From Perlabentimonas sp041656735 (GTDB lineage: Bacteria; Bacteroidota; Bacteroidia; Bacteroidales; Tenuifilaceae): a stretch of DNA of 64,000 bases. The notes beneath the pieces are model-generated. The model was not told the origin of the DNA. It searched no databases and was given only the letters and a program-made list of their open reading frames with translations. The stretch is from NCBI GenBank assembly GCA_041656735.1, contig JBBACY010000005.1:1-64000 (forward strand). Direction: 5' to 3'. How positions within the stretch are numbered: position 1 is the first letter of the stretch; each line of letters begins with the position of its first letter. This document shows positions 7,890 to 16,290 of the stretch, piece after piece. A program made the position numbers and the translations under genes.

Positions 7890-8672
7890 ATGAATATTGT
7901 AGTTTGTATAAAACAGGTTCCGGATACAACCGAAATAAAAATAAATCCCACTACGGGAACTCTTATCAGAGAAGGTGTCCCAAGTATTATAAACCCCGAC
8001 GATAAAGCAGGTCTTGAACTTGCGTTGAGCCTAAAAGATAGTTTCAACGCGCATGTTACTGTTATTACCATGGGGCCACCACAAGCCGAAGATGTGCTTC
8101 GCGAAGCATATGCTATGGGCGTGGATAGAGCAATTCTGCTCACCGACCGTAAATTTGCTGGTGCCGATACCCTTGCCACTTCATACGCGTTGGCTAGTGC
8201 GCTTCGTAAAATGGAGTTCGATTTGTTAATCACAGGTAGGCAGGCAATTGATGGTGATACCGCTCAGGTTGGACCACAAATAGCCGAACATCTAGACCTT
8301 CCTCAAGTATCCTACTTAGAGCATTTAGAGTTTGATGGAAAAAATACTTTTACCGTTAAGCGTAGAATCGAGGATGGTTACGAAATGCTTCAGGTTGACG
8401 GTCCGTGTGTTGTAACAGTTCTTTCGGGTGCTTATAAGCCTCGCTATATGTCTGTTAGGGGCATTGTTGAAGCGTTTCCTAAAACTGTTGAGGTTTGGGG
8501 CTTCGAGCAGATTGATGTTGAGGAAGCTAGGTTGGGGCTAAAAGGTTCTCCAACTCGCGTTCACAAAGCATTTTCGCGTGGTGTAAAAGCTCCAGGTCAG
8601 CTATATGAGGTTGATGCCACCGAAGCTGCTGGCATAATCTTAAGTAAGTTGAAAGAGAAGTTCATAATATAA
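7890..8672 (+). CDS. etfB: Electron transfer flavoprotein beta subunit
   Basis: The 260-residue product starts MNIVVCIKQVPDTTEIKI and contains the LLITGRQAIDGDTAQVGPQ segment and the VTVLSGAYKPRYMS region typical of EtfB. It binds AMP or, in bifurcating Etf, a second FAD. It pairs with EtfA, which follows by 12 bases, and delivers electrons to the acyl-CoA dehydrogenase encoded upstream. The length and linkage to a fermentative dehydrogenase are compatible with the NADH-oxidising anaerobic Etf group, as inference. Confidence 0.94.
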   Translation: MNIVVCIKQVPDTTEIKINPTTGTLIREGVPSIINPDDKAGLELALSLKDSFNAHVTVITMGPPQAEDVLREAYAMGVDRAILLTDRKFAGADTLATSYALASALRKMEFDLLITGRQAIDGDTAQVGPQIAEHLDLPQVSYLEHLEFDGKNTFTVKRRIEDGYEMLQVDGPCVVTVLSGAYKPRYMSVRGIVEAFPKTVEVWGFEQIDVEEARLGLKGSPTRVHKAFSRGVKAPGQLYEVDATEAAGIILSKLKEKFII

Positions 8673-8684
8673 TCTTTGGTAATA

Positions 8685-9677
8685 ATGGAAAAATTAGAAT
8701 ATAAAGGCGTGTTCGTTTTTGTTGAACAGCGCAAAGGAATAGTTCAGAAAGTTTCACTAGAACTTATTGGCAAAGCCCGCGATTTGGCCGATGCACTGAA
8801 CGAAAAAGTTTATGCAATACTGCTAGGGAGTAAAATTGCCGATAAAGCCCAAACGCTTATTGCTCATGGTGTCGATGTGGTAGTTTATGCCGATGCCATC
8901 GAGCTAAACGATTACCTTACCGAGCCTTACACTCAGGCTGTTTGCCACGTTGTAAATGAGTATAAGCCTAGCATATTAATGCTTGGTGCAACCACCATTG
9001 GTCGCGATTTGGGACCACGATTGTCGGCTCGACTTAAAACAGGGCTAACCGCCGACTGTACTAAGCTAGAAATTTCTGAGGAGAAAGAGTTGCTAATGAC
9101 ACGTCCTGCATTTGGCGGAAACCTAATGGCTACCATTGTATGCAAGGAGCACCGCCCACAAATGAGTACCGTGCGTGCTGGGGTTATGCATAAACTTCCT
9201 GCCGATAATAGTCGTAAAGGCGAGGTGATAGAGGTTAAAATCCCATTTAACAAGGATAAGTTTAGGGTAAAACTTCTGAGCAGCGTGAAAGAAAAAAGTG
9301 CGATGGTTGATATTAGCGAAGCCAAAATTCTTATTTCATGTGGTAGGGGCATGGCCAACGAGGAAGGACTAAAGGTTATTGATGATTTAGCTAAAACCCT
9401 AAATGCCCAAGTCTCTGCTTCACGTGCAGTTGTTGATGCGGGTCTTGTTCCTCACGACCGTCAGGTGGGTCAAACAGGAAAAACAGTACGCCCCGATTTG
9501 TACTTTGCCGTGGGCATTTCTGGAGCAATTCAGCACCTTGCAGGAATGGAGGAATCAGATTTTATTGTTGCCATCAACAAGGATAAAACTGCACCTATTT
9601 TTCAGGTTGCCGATTTGGGTATTGTGGGCGATGCAAAGCAAATAGTAAAACAGCTAAATGATCGGTTAATAGGATAA
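8685..9677 (+). CDS. etfA: Electron transfer flavoprotein alpha subunit
   Basis: The product of about 330 residues begins MEKLEYKGVFVFVEQ at the ATG at 8685; an in-frame TTG three codons earlier is less likely. The C-terminal FAD-binding domain is clear: ASRAVVDAGLVPHDRQVGQTG followed by DLYFAVGISGAIQHLAGM. There is no N-terminal ferredoxin extension. It forms the heterodimer with EtfB and closes the dehydrogenase-etfBA block; a 223-base gap follows. Confidence 0.94.
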   Translation: MEKLEYKGVFVFVEQRKGIVQKVSLELIGKARDLADALNEKVYAILLGSKIADKAQTLIAHGVDVVVYADAIELNDYLTEPYTQAVCHVVNEYKPSILMLGATTIGRDLGPRLSARLKTGLTADCTKLEISEEKELLMTRPAFGGNLMATIVCKEHRPQMSTVRAGVMHKLPADNSRKGEVIEVKIPFNKDKFRVKLLSSVKEKSAMVDISEAKILISCGRGMANEEGLKVIDDLAKTLNAQVSASRAVVDAGLVPHDRQVGQTGKTVRPDLYFAVGISGAIQHLAGMEESDFIVAINKDKTAPIFQVADLGIVGDAKQIVKQLNDRLIG

Positions 9678-9745
9678 ACCTTTGTTTGCTTAACTAACGC
9701 ATAACTCCGAGAAGAAAACTTCAAGGTTAATTGGGAAGAATATAG

Positions 9746-9753
9746 TATTTTTG
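9746..9753 (+). promoter_or_regulatory. Possible promoter of the atoD-kal-kce-kdd-kam block
   Basis: TATTTTTG matches TAnnTTTG in the 223-base gap between etfA and the CoA-transferase A gene. The nearest TTG (9731-9733) is only 12 bases upstream, shorter than usual, so this is a weak candidate. The leader would be about 140 bases. Confidence 0.3.
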
Positions 9754-9900
9754 CATATATTTAATGCCTTATTTTAATCAAATTGTTGCAAAACTTGCTT
9801 CATGAGTAACAAATTGTAAACTTAATGGCTAGGCAAAGTGGCTATTTTTACTAGGGTTAGGTGCTAATCTTATTTCTCAAATAATTGAAAAACTATACGT

Positions 9901-10551
9901 ATGAAAAATAAATTCATCTCAGCTGAAGAAGCTGCTTCAATGGTTAAAGATGGAATGACCGTTATGATTGGTGGTTTCTTAGCCATTGGTAGCCCCACGA
10001 GCATAATCGATAAAATGGTGAAATCGGGTGTTAAGAACCTAACCATAATTTGTAATGATACTGCTTTTGTTGATAAGGGAATAGGTTTACTTGTAGCCAA
10101 TAAGCAGGTAAAAAAGATAATTACTTCGCACATTGGCACTAACCCAAGTACCATTGAGCAATTTAACAATAAAGAGATAAGCATTGAGTTTAGCCCACAG
10201 GGAAATCTGGTTGAGCGAATTAGATGTGCAGGAGCAGGTTTGGGTGGTGTTTTAACACCAACTGGCGTAGGAACAATAGTGCAAGATGGCAAGCAAGTTT
10301 TAAATGTGGATGGAATTGACTATATTCTAGAAAAACCATTGCACGCAGACATCGCATTAATTGGTGCCAGCGTGTCCGACACTATTGGGAACTTGACATA
10401 TAAGGGGTCATCGCAAAACTTTAACCCAACTATGGCTACTGCTGCAAAACTTGTGATTGTTGAGGCGGAAGAGGTTGTTGAAATGGGACAAATTTGCCCA
10501 GACAACGTTAGAACGCAGTCTATTTTCGTAACACACATTGTAAAAAAATAA
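9901..10551 (+). CDS. atoD: Butyrate/acetoacetate-type CoA-transferase subunit A
   Basis: The 216-residue product begins MKNKFISAEEAASMVKDG and has the IGGFLAIGSPTSIID CoA-binding region and the LVERIRCAGAGLGG and IGASVSDTIGNL segments of the alpha subunit of class I CoA-transferases. It should pair with subunit B encoded at 3420, although six other genes lie between them; in most operons the two are adjacent with A first. It heads the kal-kce-kdd-kam block, with kal 17 bases downstream. Confidence 0.92.
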   Translation: MKNKFISAEEAASMVKDGMTVMIGGFLAIGSPTSIIDKMVKSGVKNLTIICNDTAFVDKGIGLLVANKQVKKIITSHIGTNPSTIEQFNNKEISIEFSPQGNLVERIRCAGAGLGGVLTPTGVGTIVQDGKQVLNVDGIDYILEKPLHADIALIGASVSDTIGNLTYKGSSQNFNPTMATAAKLVIVEAEEVVEMGQICPDNVRTQSIFVTHIVKK

Positions 10552-10568
10552 ATCAAAATAAATATATT

Positions 10569-10955
10569 ATGAATAACAAAGTTTTAATAAGACTTAGAAT
10601 GAGCACCCAAGATGCTCATTATGGTGGAAATTTAGTAGATGGTGCAAAGATGTTAGCATTGTTTGGTGATGTAGCTACCGAACTTCTAATTAGAAACGAC
10701 GGTGACGAAGGGCTATTTAGGTCTTACGATACGGTTGACTTCCTTGCTCCAGTTTATGCTGGCGATTTTATTGAGGTTACAGGTGAAATTACACAAGCTG
10801 GTAACTCGTCTAGGAAAATGAGTTTCGAGGCAGTTAAAGTAATTGCGCCTCGCACTGATATCTCTGCCTCGGCTGCAGATGTACTTGCTGAACCAGTTGT
10901 TGTTTGTCGTGCAACCGGTACTTGTATTGTTCCAAAGAATTGTCAACGTAAATAA
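10569..10955 (+). CDS. kal: 3-aminobutyryl-CoA ammonia-lyase
   Basis: The 128-residue hot-dog protein begins MNNKVLIRLRMSTQDAHYGG and includes LVDGAKMLALFGDVATELLIR and VYAGDFIEVTGEI, characteristic of Kal in lysine fermenters. It eliminates ammonia from 3-aminobutyryl-CoA, giving crotonyl-CoA for the acyl-CoA dehydrogenase. Length is normal. It lies 11 bases upstream of kce, whose product supplies its substrate. Confidence rests on both sequence and gene order. Confidence 0.93.
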   Translation: MNNKVLIRLRMSTQDAHYGGNLVDGAKMLALFGDVATELLIRNDGDEGLFRSYDTVDFLAPVYAGDFIEVTGEITQAGNSSRKMSFEAVKVIAPRTDISASAADVLAEPVVVCRATGTCIVPKNCQRK

Positions 10956-10966
10956 TCTATCAAACT

Positions 10967-11791
10967 ATGGATAAATTAATTATTACAGCAGCCATTTGCG
11001 GTGCAGAGGTAACCAAGGAGCACAATCCGGCGGTTCCGTATACTGTAGAAGAGATTGTTAGAGAAGCTAAATCGGCCGTTGATGCTGGTGCAGCAATTGT
11101 TCACCTGCACGTTCGTGAGGACGATGGCACTCCAACGCAGAGCAAAGCTCGTTTCAAAGAGTGTATCGATGCTATTTATAAGGTTTGCCCCGATGTTATT
11201 CTTATCCCTTCAACAGGTGGTGCAGTAGGAATGAGCGCCGAAGAGCGCCTTCAGCCCACCGAGTTGCCAATTGAAATGGCAACCCTTGACTGTGGTACTT
11301 GTAATTTTGGCGACGAGGTGTTTGAAAATACTATGCCTATGATGCGCGATTTCGGTAAACGTATGATGCAAAACAATATTAAGCCAGAATACGAATGCTT
11401 TGAAATGGGGCATCTCGATACCATTGTTCATATGGTAAAAAAAGGTGAAGCACCAGGTGCACCAATGCAATTTAACTTTGTTCTTGGCGTACCAGGTTGT
11501 ACATCAGCAACAGTTGGAAATCTTGTTTGGATGGCAAATGCTATTCCAGCAGGTTCAACCTGGACCGCAACGGGTATTGGCCGCCATGAATTCTTACTTG
11601 CTGCCCCTGCAATTGTTATGGGCGGACATGTTAGGGTTGGTTTCGAAGACAATCTTTACATAGAAAAAGGAGTACTAGCAAAGTCCAATGGCGAGCTGGT
11701 TGCCAAAGTGGTTCGTCTTGCAAAAGAGTTAGGTCGTGGGGTAGCAACTTCGGCCGAAGCTAGAGAAATCCTTGGTCTCAAGAAAAAATAA
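10967..11791 (+). CDS. kce: 3-keto-5-aminohexanoate cleavage enzyme (BKACE family)
   Basis: The 274-residue TIM-barrel protein has the zinc-binding VHLHVRED motif with His46 and His48, matching the histidine positions described for Kce, and later GVPGCTSATVGNL, GIGRHEF and HVRVGFEDN (Glu227). Kce condenses the beta-keto acid with acetyl-CoA and splits it into acetoacetate and L-3-aminobutyryl-CoA. The broader BKACE (DUF849) family has other substrates, but position between kal and kdd fixes the call. Confidence 0.94.
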   Translation: MDKLIITAAICGAEVTKEHNPAVPYTVEEIVREAKSAVDAGAAIVHLHVREDDGTPTQSKARFKECIDAIYKVCPDVILIPSTGGAVGMSAEERLQPTELPIEMATLDCGTCNFGDEVFENTMPMMRDFGKRMMQNNIKPEYECFEMGHLDTIVHMVKKGEAPGAPMQFNFVLGVPGCTSATVGNLVWMANAIPAGSTWTATGIGRHEFLLAAPAIVMGGHVRVGFEDNLYIEKGVLAKSNGELVAKVVRLAKELGRGVATSAEAREILGLKKK

Positions 11792-11820
11792 TTTTCAAAA
11801 CTCAAAAAATAGCTACTTAT

Positions 11821-12861
11821 ATGAAAAAAGGCAACAAGTACGGAACTCACAGGGTAATAGAGCCTAAGGGTGTTTTGCCACAACCGGCAAATAAGATTGA
11901 TAACAATATGGATGAGATTTACGATAACGAAATCCTTATCGATGTTCAAACTTTAAATATAGATTCCGCTTCATTTACCGATATTGAGGCTCGCGCCAAT
12001 GGCGATCACAAAAAGATTGCTGAGATTATGATGGATATTGTTGCAAAGCAAGGTAAACATCGTAATCCATGGACTGGCTCGGGTGGTATGCTGCTTGGCA
12101 CGGTTGAGAAAATAGGTGATGCGCTAGTTGATAAGATTGACCTAAAGGTTGGAGATAAGATTGCAACCTTGGTATCTCTATCGTTAACCCCACTTCGTAT
12201 TGATAAAATTAAGGAGATCCGTCCTGATGTTGACCAAGTTGACATTGATGGTAAGGCTATTCTTTTCGAGAGTGGTATTTATGCTAAGATTCCTGCAGAT
12301 ATGCCAGAAAAGCTTGCCCTATCTGCATTAGATGTGGCTGGTGCTCCTGCTCAAACTGCAAAACTTTGCAAGCCTGGTGATATCGTACTTATCATTGGTG
12401 CTGGAGGAAAATCGGGTATGCTTTGTAGCTATGAGGCTAAAAGGCGCGTAGGCGTTACCGGAACAGTAATTGGTATGTGCCACAGTCAAAAATCTACCGA
12501 AAGGCTACAGAAATTAGGCTTTTGCGACCATGTATTTGCTGGCAATGCTACCGACCCTGTTTCTATGATTGAGAAAATCAGCGAGTTAACCGACGGTAAA
12601 ATGGCAGATATTACCATTAACAACGTTAACATTCCCGATACTGAGATGACTAGCATACTTTGCACAAAGAACGATGGTATAGTTTACCTCTTTTCAATGG
12701 CAACAAGCTTTACAAAGGCTGCTCTAGGTGCCGAGGGCGTTGGTAGTGATGTTACCATGATTGTTGGTAATGGCTACACAAAGGGTCATGCTGAAATTAC
12801 GCTACAAATCCTTCGTGATAGTGATTCGTTGCGTAAAGTTTTTACTGAATTGTATGCATAG
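11821..12861 (+). CDS. kdd: L-erythro-3,5-diaminohexanoate dehydrogenase, copy 1
   Basis: The 346-residue product begins MKKGNKYGTHRVIEPKGVLP. It has a Rossmann nucleotide motif IIGAGGKSGM near residue 191 and conserved SMATSFTKAALGAEGVG and IVGNGYTKGHAE segments. Kdd oxidatively deaminates 3,5-diaminohexanoate to 3-keto-5-aminohexanoate using NAD(P). A second, clearly paralogous gene follows after 42 bases. Both copies retain the visible motifs, so neither looks like a pseudogene. Confidence 0.93.
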   Translation: MKKGNKYGTHRVIEPKGVLPQPANKIDNNMDEIYDNEILIDVQTLNIDSASFTDIEARANGDHKKIAEIMMDIVAKQGKHRNPWTGSGGMLLGTVEKIGDALVDKIDLKVGDKIATLVSLSLTPLRIDKIKEIRPDVDQVDIDGKAILFESGIYAKIPADMPEKLALSALDVAGAPAQTAKLCKPGDIVLIIGAGGKSGMLCSYEAKRRVGVTGTVIGMCHSQKSTERLQKLGFCDHVFAGNATDPVSMIEKISELTDGKMADITINNVNIPDTEMTSILCTKNDGIVYLFSMATSFTKAALGAEGVGSDVTMIVGNGYTKGHAEITLQILRDSDSLRKVFTELYA

Positions 12862-12903
12862 TTAAGGGTACATCTGAGCACAAAATTTATATTGATATTT
12901 TAA

Positions 12904-13938
12904 ATGAAATCTGGATGTAAATACGGAACGCATAGAGTTCTTGAGCCAAAGGGAACATTGCCTCAGCCTGCTCAAAGGCTGGATAATACTATGGAAATTT
13001 ACGATAATGAGGTTTTAATTGATGTAAAAACCCTCAATATCGATTCTGCTAGCTTCACTCAAATTAAAGAGGCATGCCATGGTAATATTGAGGTAATGGA
13101 GGAGATGATTGTGTCTATAGTAAATGAGCGAGGTAAAATGCAGAACCCTGTTACGGGGTCGGGCGGTATGCTCATTGGCACCGTGAAGGAGATTGGACCA
13201 AACTATCCAGATAAAAGTTTGCGTGTGGGAGATACCATTGCAACGCTTGTGTCTCTTTCATTAACACCATTGAAAATTTCAAAGGTACTCAACCTTAATT
13301 TTCATAACGATCAGGTTGATGTTGAGGCGCAAGCCATTCTTTTTGCCAGTGGTATTTATGCTGTTCTGCCAAATGATATTCCTGAGAAATTAGCACTTGC
13401 CGCACTCGATGTGGCAGGTGCTCCTGCTCAGGTTAAGCGCTTGGTAAAAAAAGACGATACCGTATGCATAATTGGAGGCGGTGGTAAATCGGGCATTCTG
13501 TGCTGCTATCAGGCAATGGAGAATGCAGGGCCTAACGGTAAAGTTATTGTGGTTGAGTATTCGCAAGCTAACGCTCAACGTATTCTGGATATGAAGCTTG
13601 CAACTCACGTTATTATTGCCGATGCTACCAATGTGATGGATGTTTACACCAAAGTGGTTGCTATTACAGGCGAGGAGGGATGCGATGTTACCATTAACAA
13701 CGTGAACGTACAATCTACAGAGATGACATCAATCCTTATAACTAAGGACAATGGCTCTGTTTACTTTTTTTCAATGGCTACCTCATTTACCAAAGCTGCG
13801 CTTGGAGCCGAAGGGGTAGGAAAGGATATTAATCTTATTGTAGGCAATGGTTATGCTAAAGGGCATGCCGAGCTTACACTTGAGATAATTAAAAAATCAA
13901 AGGATATACGTAACTTATTTAACAAGCTATATGTCTAA
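12904..13938 (+). CDS. kdd: L-erythro-3,5-diaminohexanoate dehydrogenase, copy 2 (tandem paralogue)
   Basis: The 344-residue product aligns with copy 1 end to end with few gaps; well over half of the positions look identical by eye. It keeps the nucleotide motif as IIGGGGKSGI and shares NNVN, STEMTSIL, FSMATSFTKAALGAEGVG and GNGYAKGHAE. The copies differ more in the dinucleotide-binding half and in residues 60-80. Divergence suggests an old duplication, perhaps with different cofactor or stereochemical preference. Its 3' end overlaps kamA by 8 bases, coupling their translation. Confidence 0.9.
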   Translation: MKSGCKYGTHRVLEPKGTLPQPAQRLDNTMEIYDNEVLIDVKTLNIDSASFTQIKEACHGNIEVMEEMIVSIVNERGKMQNPVTGSGGMLIGTVKEIGPNYPDKSLRVGDTIATLVSLSLTPLKISKVLNLNFHNDQVDVEAQAILFASGIYAVLPNDIPEKLALAALDVAGAPAQVKRLVKKDDTVCIIGGGGKSGILCCYQAMENAGPNGKVIVVEYSQANAQRILDMKLATHVIIADATNVMDVYTKVVAITGEEGCDVTINNVNVQSTEMTSILITKDNGSVYFFSMATSFTKAALGAEGVGKDINLIVGNGYAKGHAELTLEIIKKSKDIRNLFNKLYV

Positions 13939-15187
13939 TCTCGAAAATAAAAGCAGACGCAAGGAGTTCTTTCCTAGTGCTACAGATAGCGAGTGGAACG
14001 ATTGGAAATGGCAACTTCGTAATCGCGTTGAAACTCTTGAGGAGTTAAAAAAATATATTAAGCTTACAGCCGAAGAGGAAGAGGGCATTAAAAAGTCGCT
14101 GCAAACTCTTCGAATGGCTATTACCCCATATTACCTTTCACTTATTGAGCCAAATAACCCAAATTGCCCAATAAGAAAACAGGCTATCCCTTCGGCTGCT
14201 GAAACTCACATTTCGCCTGCCGATTTGCTGGACCCCCTTCACGAGGATGAGGATTCGCCGGTTCCAGGGTTAACCCACAGGTATCCCGATAGGGTTCTTT
14301 TCCTTATTACTGATATGTGCTCAATGTATTGCCGTCACTGTACTCGCCGTAGGTTTGCAGGTCAAAAAGACGCATCGCTACCAAAGGATAACATTGATAA
14401 GGGAATAGAGTACATTGCCGCTCATCCAGAGGTTCGTGACGTACTCCTTTCTGGTGGAGACTCTCTGTTGGTTAGCGACGAGGTTCTTGAAGATATTATC
14501 AAGCGCCTTCGTGCAATTCCTCACGTTGAAATTATTCGTATCGGAAGTCGTACCCCAGTAGTTCTTCCTCAGCGTATTACCGACGACTTGGTAAATATGC
14601 TTAAGAAGTACCACCCAATATGGTTAAATACGCACTTTAATCATTCCAATGAGATTACTGCTGAGAGTGCCGAAGCTTGCGAAAAAATGGCAAATGCTGG
14701 TATACCTTTAGGTAACCAATCGGTTCTGCTTAGGGGAATTAACGACTGCCCAAATATTATGAAAAGGCTTGTTCATAAGCTGGTTATGATACGTGTTCGT
14801 CCATATTATATTTACCAGTGCGACCTTTCAATGGGACTTGAGCATTTCAGAACACCCGTTTCTAAGGGGCTTGAAATTATCGAAAGTCTGCGTGGCCATA
14901 CATCGGGTTTTGCTGTTCCAACCTTTGTGGTTGATGCTCCGGGCGGTGGTGGCAAAACGCCTGTTATGCCTCAGTATGTTATTTCGCAAATGCCGGGTAA
15001 AATTATCCTCCGTAATTTTGAGGGTGTTATTGCAAGCTATACCGAGCCCACTGGCTATGTGAACGATTGCCAGTGCGAAGATTGTAAAAATCAGAAATTT
15101 GAAGATGGCATTGCTGGTTTAATGCACAGCGATAAAATTTCCATTGAACCAAAAGAACTAAGCCGTAATAAACGGAATCATCATTAG
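13931..15187 (+). CDS. kamA: Lysine 2,3-aminomutase
   Basis: The 418-residue radical-SAM enzyme has the cluster motif CSMYCRHC (Cys130, Cys134, Cys137), the PLP lysine in DAPGGGGKTP (Lys342) and the substrate-binding aspartates at about 298 (QCDLS) and 335, each five residues further than in the clostridial enzyme. The C-terminal CQCEDC cysteines fit the structural zinc site. It converts L-lysine to L-beta-lysine, the first step of fermentation. The start overlaps the end of the second kdd. An EpmB-type protein-modifying enzyme is ruled out by length and the surrounding pathway. Confidence 0.96.
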   Translation: MSNLENKSRRKEFFPSATDSEWNDWKWQLRNRVETLEELKKYIKLTAEEEEGIKKSLQTLRMAITPYYLSLIEPNNPNCPIRKQAIPSAAETHISPADLLDPLHEDEDSPVPGLTHRYPDRVLFLITDMCSMYCRHCTRRRFAGQKDASLPKDNIDKGIEYIAAHPEVRDVLLSGGDSLLVSDEVLEDIIKRLRAIPHVEIIRIGSRTPVVLPQRITDDLVNMLKKYHPIWLNTHFNHSNEITAESAEACEKMANAGIPLGNQSVLLRGINDCPNIMKRLVHKLVMIRVRPYYIYQCDLSMGLEHFRTPVSKGLEIIESLRGHTSGFAVPTFVVDAPGGGGKTPVMPQYVISQMPGKIILRNFEGVIASYTEPTGYVNDCQCEDCKNQKFEDGIAGLMHSDKISIEPKELSRNKRNHH

Positions 15188-15205
15188 AAGATAATTAGCA
15201 CGATG

Positions 15206-15244
15206 ACACATTTTGCTCCAGTTCGATATGCAAAATGTGTTTTC
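15206..15244 (+). terminator. Hairpin between kamA and the kamB-like gene
   Basis: ACACATTTTGC (15206-15216) pairs perfectly with GCAAAATGTGT (15230-15240), followed by TTTTCG. The T-run is short, so it may be a partial terminator or an RNA-stabilising hairpin that lowers expression of the downstream kam genes relative to kamA. Confidence 0.6.
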
Positions 15245-15280
15245 GTGGTTTTATACCATAATTAATAAGGGCGAACTAGG

Positions 15281-16288
15281 ATGCCATTCATAAAAGATGT
15301 GCTCACCTACAAAAGCCTTTCAATTGTAGGGCTCGAGAAGAATACTGGCAAAACGGAAACCCTTAACTATATTCTGGGTAGGTTAAAGAATATGGATAAG
15401 CGGGTAGCCCTTACGTCAATTGGGATTGATGGGGAAAGTCGTGATATAGTTACCGATACCCAAAAGCCTGAGATTCGTATTTATCAGGGAATGATTTTTA
15501 TTTCGACGGAAAAGCACTACCTGCAGCGCCGAATTACTTCTGAAATATTGGAGGTAAGCAATATTCATACTTCGCTGGGTCGATTAGTTGTGGCCAAAGC
15601 AATTAGCTCCGACAAGGTGCTGCTTTCGGGTCCAGCCGATACGCAAAACCTTAAAGCCCTAATTGCCAGTATGGCTAAGTATGATGTTGATTTAACAATG
15701 GTCGATGGTGCCCTGTCGAGGCTTAGCCTTGCATCGCCCGTAGTAACAGAGGGAATGATTCTTACAACGGGTGCGGCATATTCTGCAAATATTCCGGTGC
15801 TAGTGCGTAAAACAAAGTTTATTCACGACCTAATAAACCTACCCGAGGTTGAGCCCGAACTTAAGCAAAAGCTCGATTTGATTAACTCTGGAATAATTGC
15901 CATTGATAGCGAAAATAGTTTGCACGACCTGAATGTGCAGTCGGTTTTTATGCTAAAGAAAGCGAAGGATAAAATTTTTACCTACGGAAATCGATTATTT
16001 GTTGCGGGAGCAACTAGCAACTATCTATTCGAATTTCTGCGGATGCAAAAAAATGTGGCTGGTATCGAGTTGGTAGTTAAAGATTTTTCTAGGATATTTG
16101 CCTCCCCCGATGTTTACTATTCGTTCATCCAAAAAGGGGGTAAAGTGAAGGTCATAAACAGAACAAAACTTGCGGCGGTATGCATAAATCCCGTTTCGCC
16201 CCAAGGGTACAATTTGAACTCCGACGAGCTTAAAGTAGCTATGCAAGACGCCCTGCAAATACCAGTTTATGATGTTAAAAAATTATAG
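15281..16288 (+). CDS. KamB-like P-loop protein of the lysine 5,6-aminomutase cluster
   Basis: The 335-residue product has a P-loop-like motif near the N-terminus, GLEKNTGKTE (residues 17-26, Lys24), followed by VALTSIGIDGE. No membrane segment or signal peptide is seen. Genes of this type occur next to kamD/kamE in lysine fermenters, where a role in reactivating the adenosylcobalamin enzyme has been suggested. It is separated from the MutS-related partner by 2 bases, so the two products probably act together. The biochemical activity is not evident from sequence. Confidence 0.7.
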   Translation: MPFIKDVLTYKSLSIVGLEKNTGKTETLNYILGRLKNMDKRVALTSIGIDGESRDIVTDTQKPEIRIYQGMIFISTEKHYLQRRITSEILEVSNIHTSLGRLVVAKAISSDKVLLSGPADTQNLKALIASMAKYDVDLTMVDGALSRLSLASPVVTEGMILTTGAAYSANIPVLVRKTKFIHDLINLPEVEPELKQKLDLINSGIIAIDSENSLHDLNVQSVFMLKKAKDKIFTYGNRLFVAGATSNYLFEFLRMQKNVAGIELVVKDFSRIFASPDVYYSFIQKGGKVKVINRTKLAAVCINPVSPQGYNLNSDELKVAMQDALQIPVYDVKKL

Positions 16289-16290
16289 CG

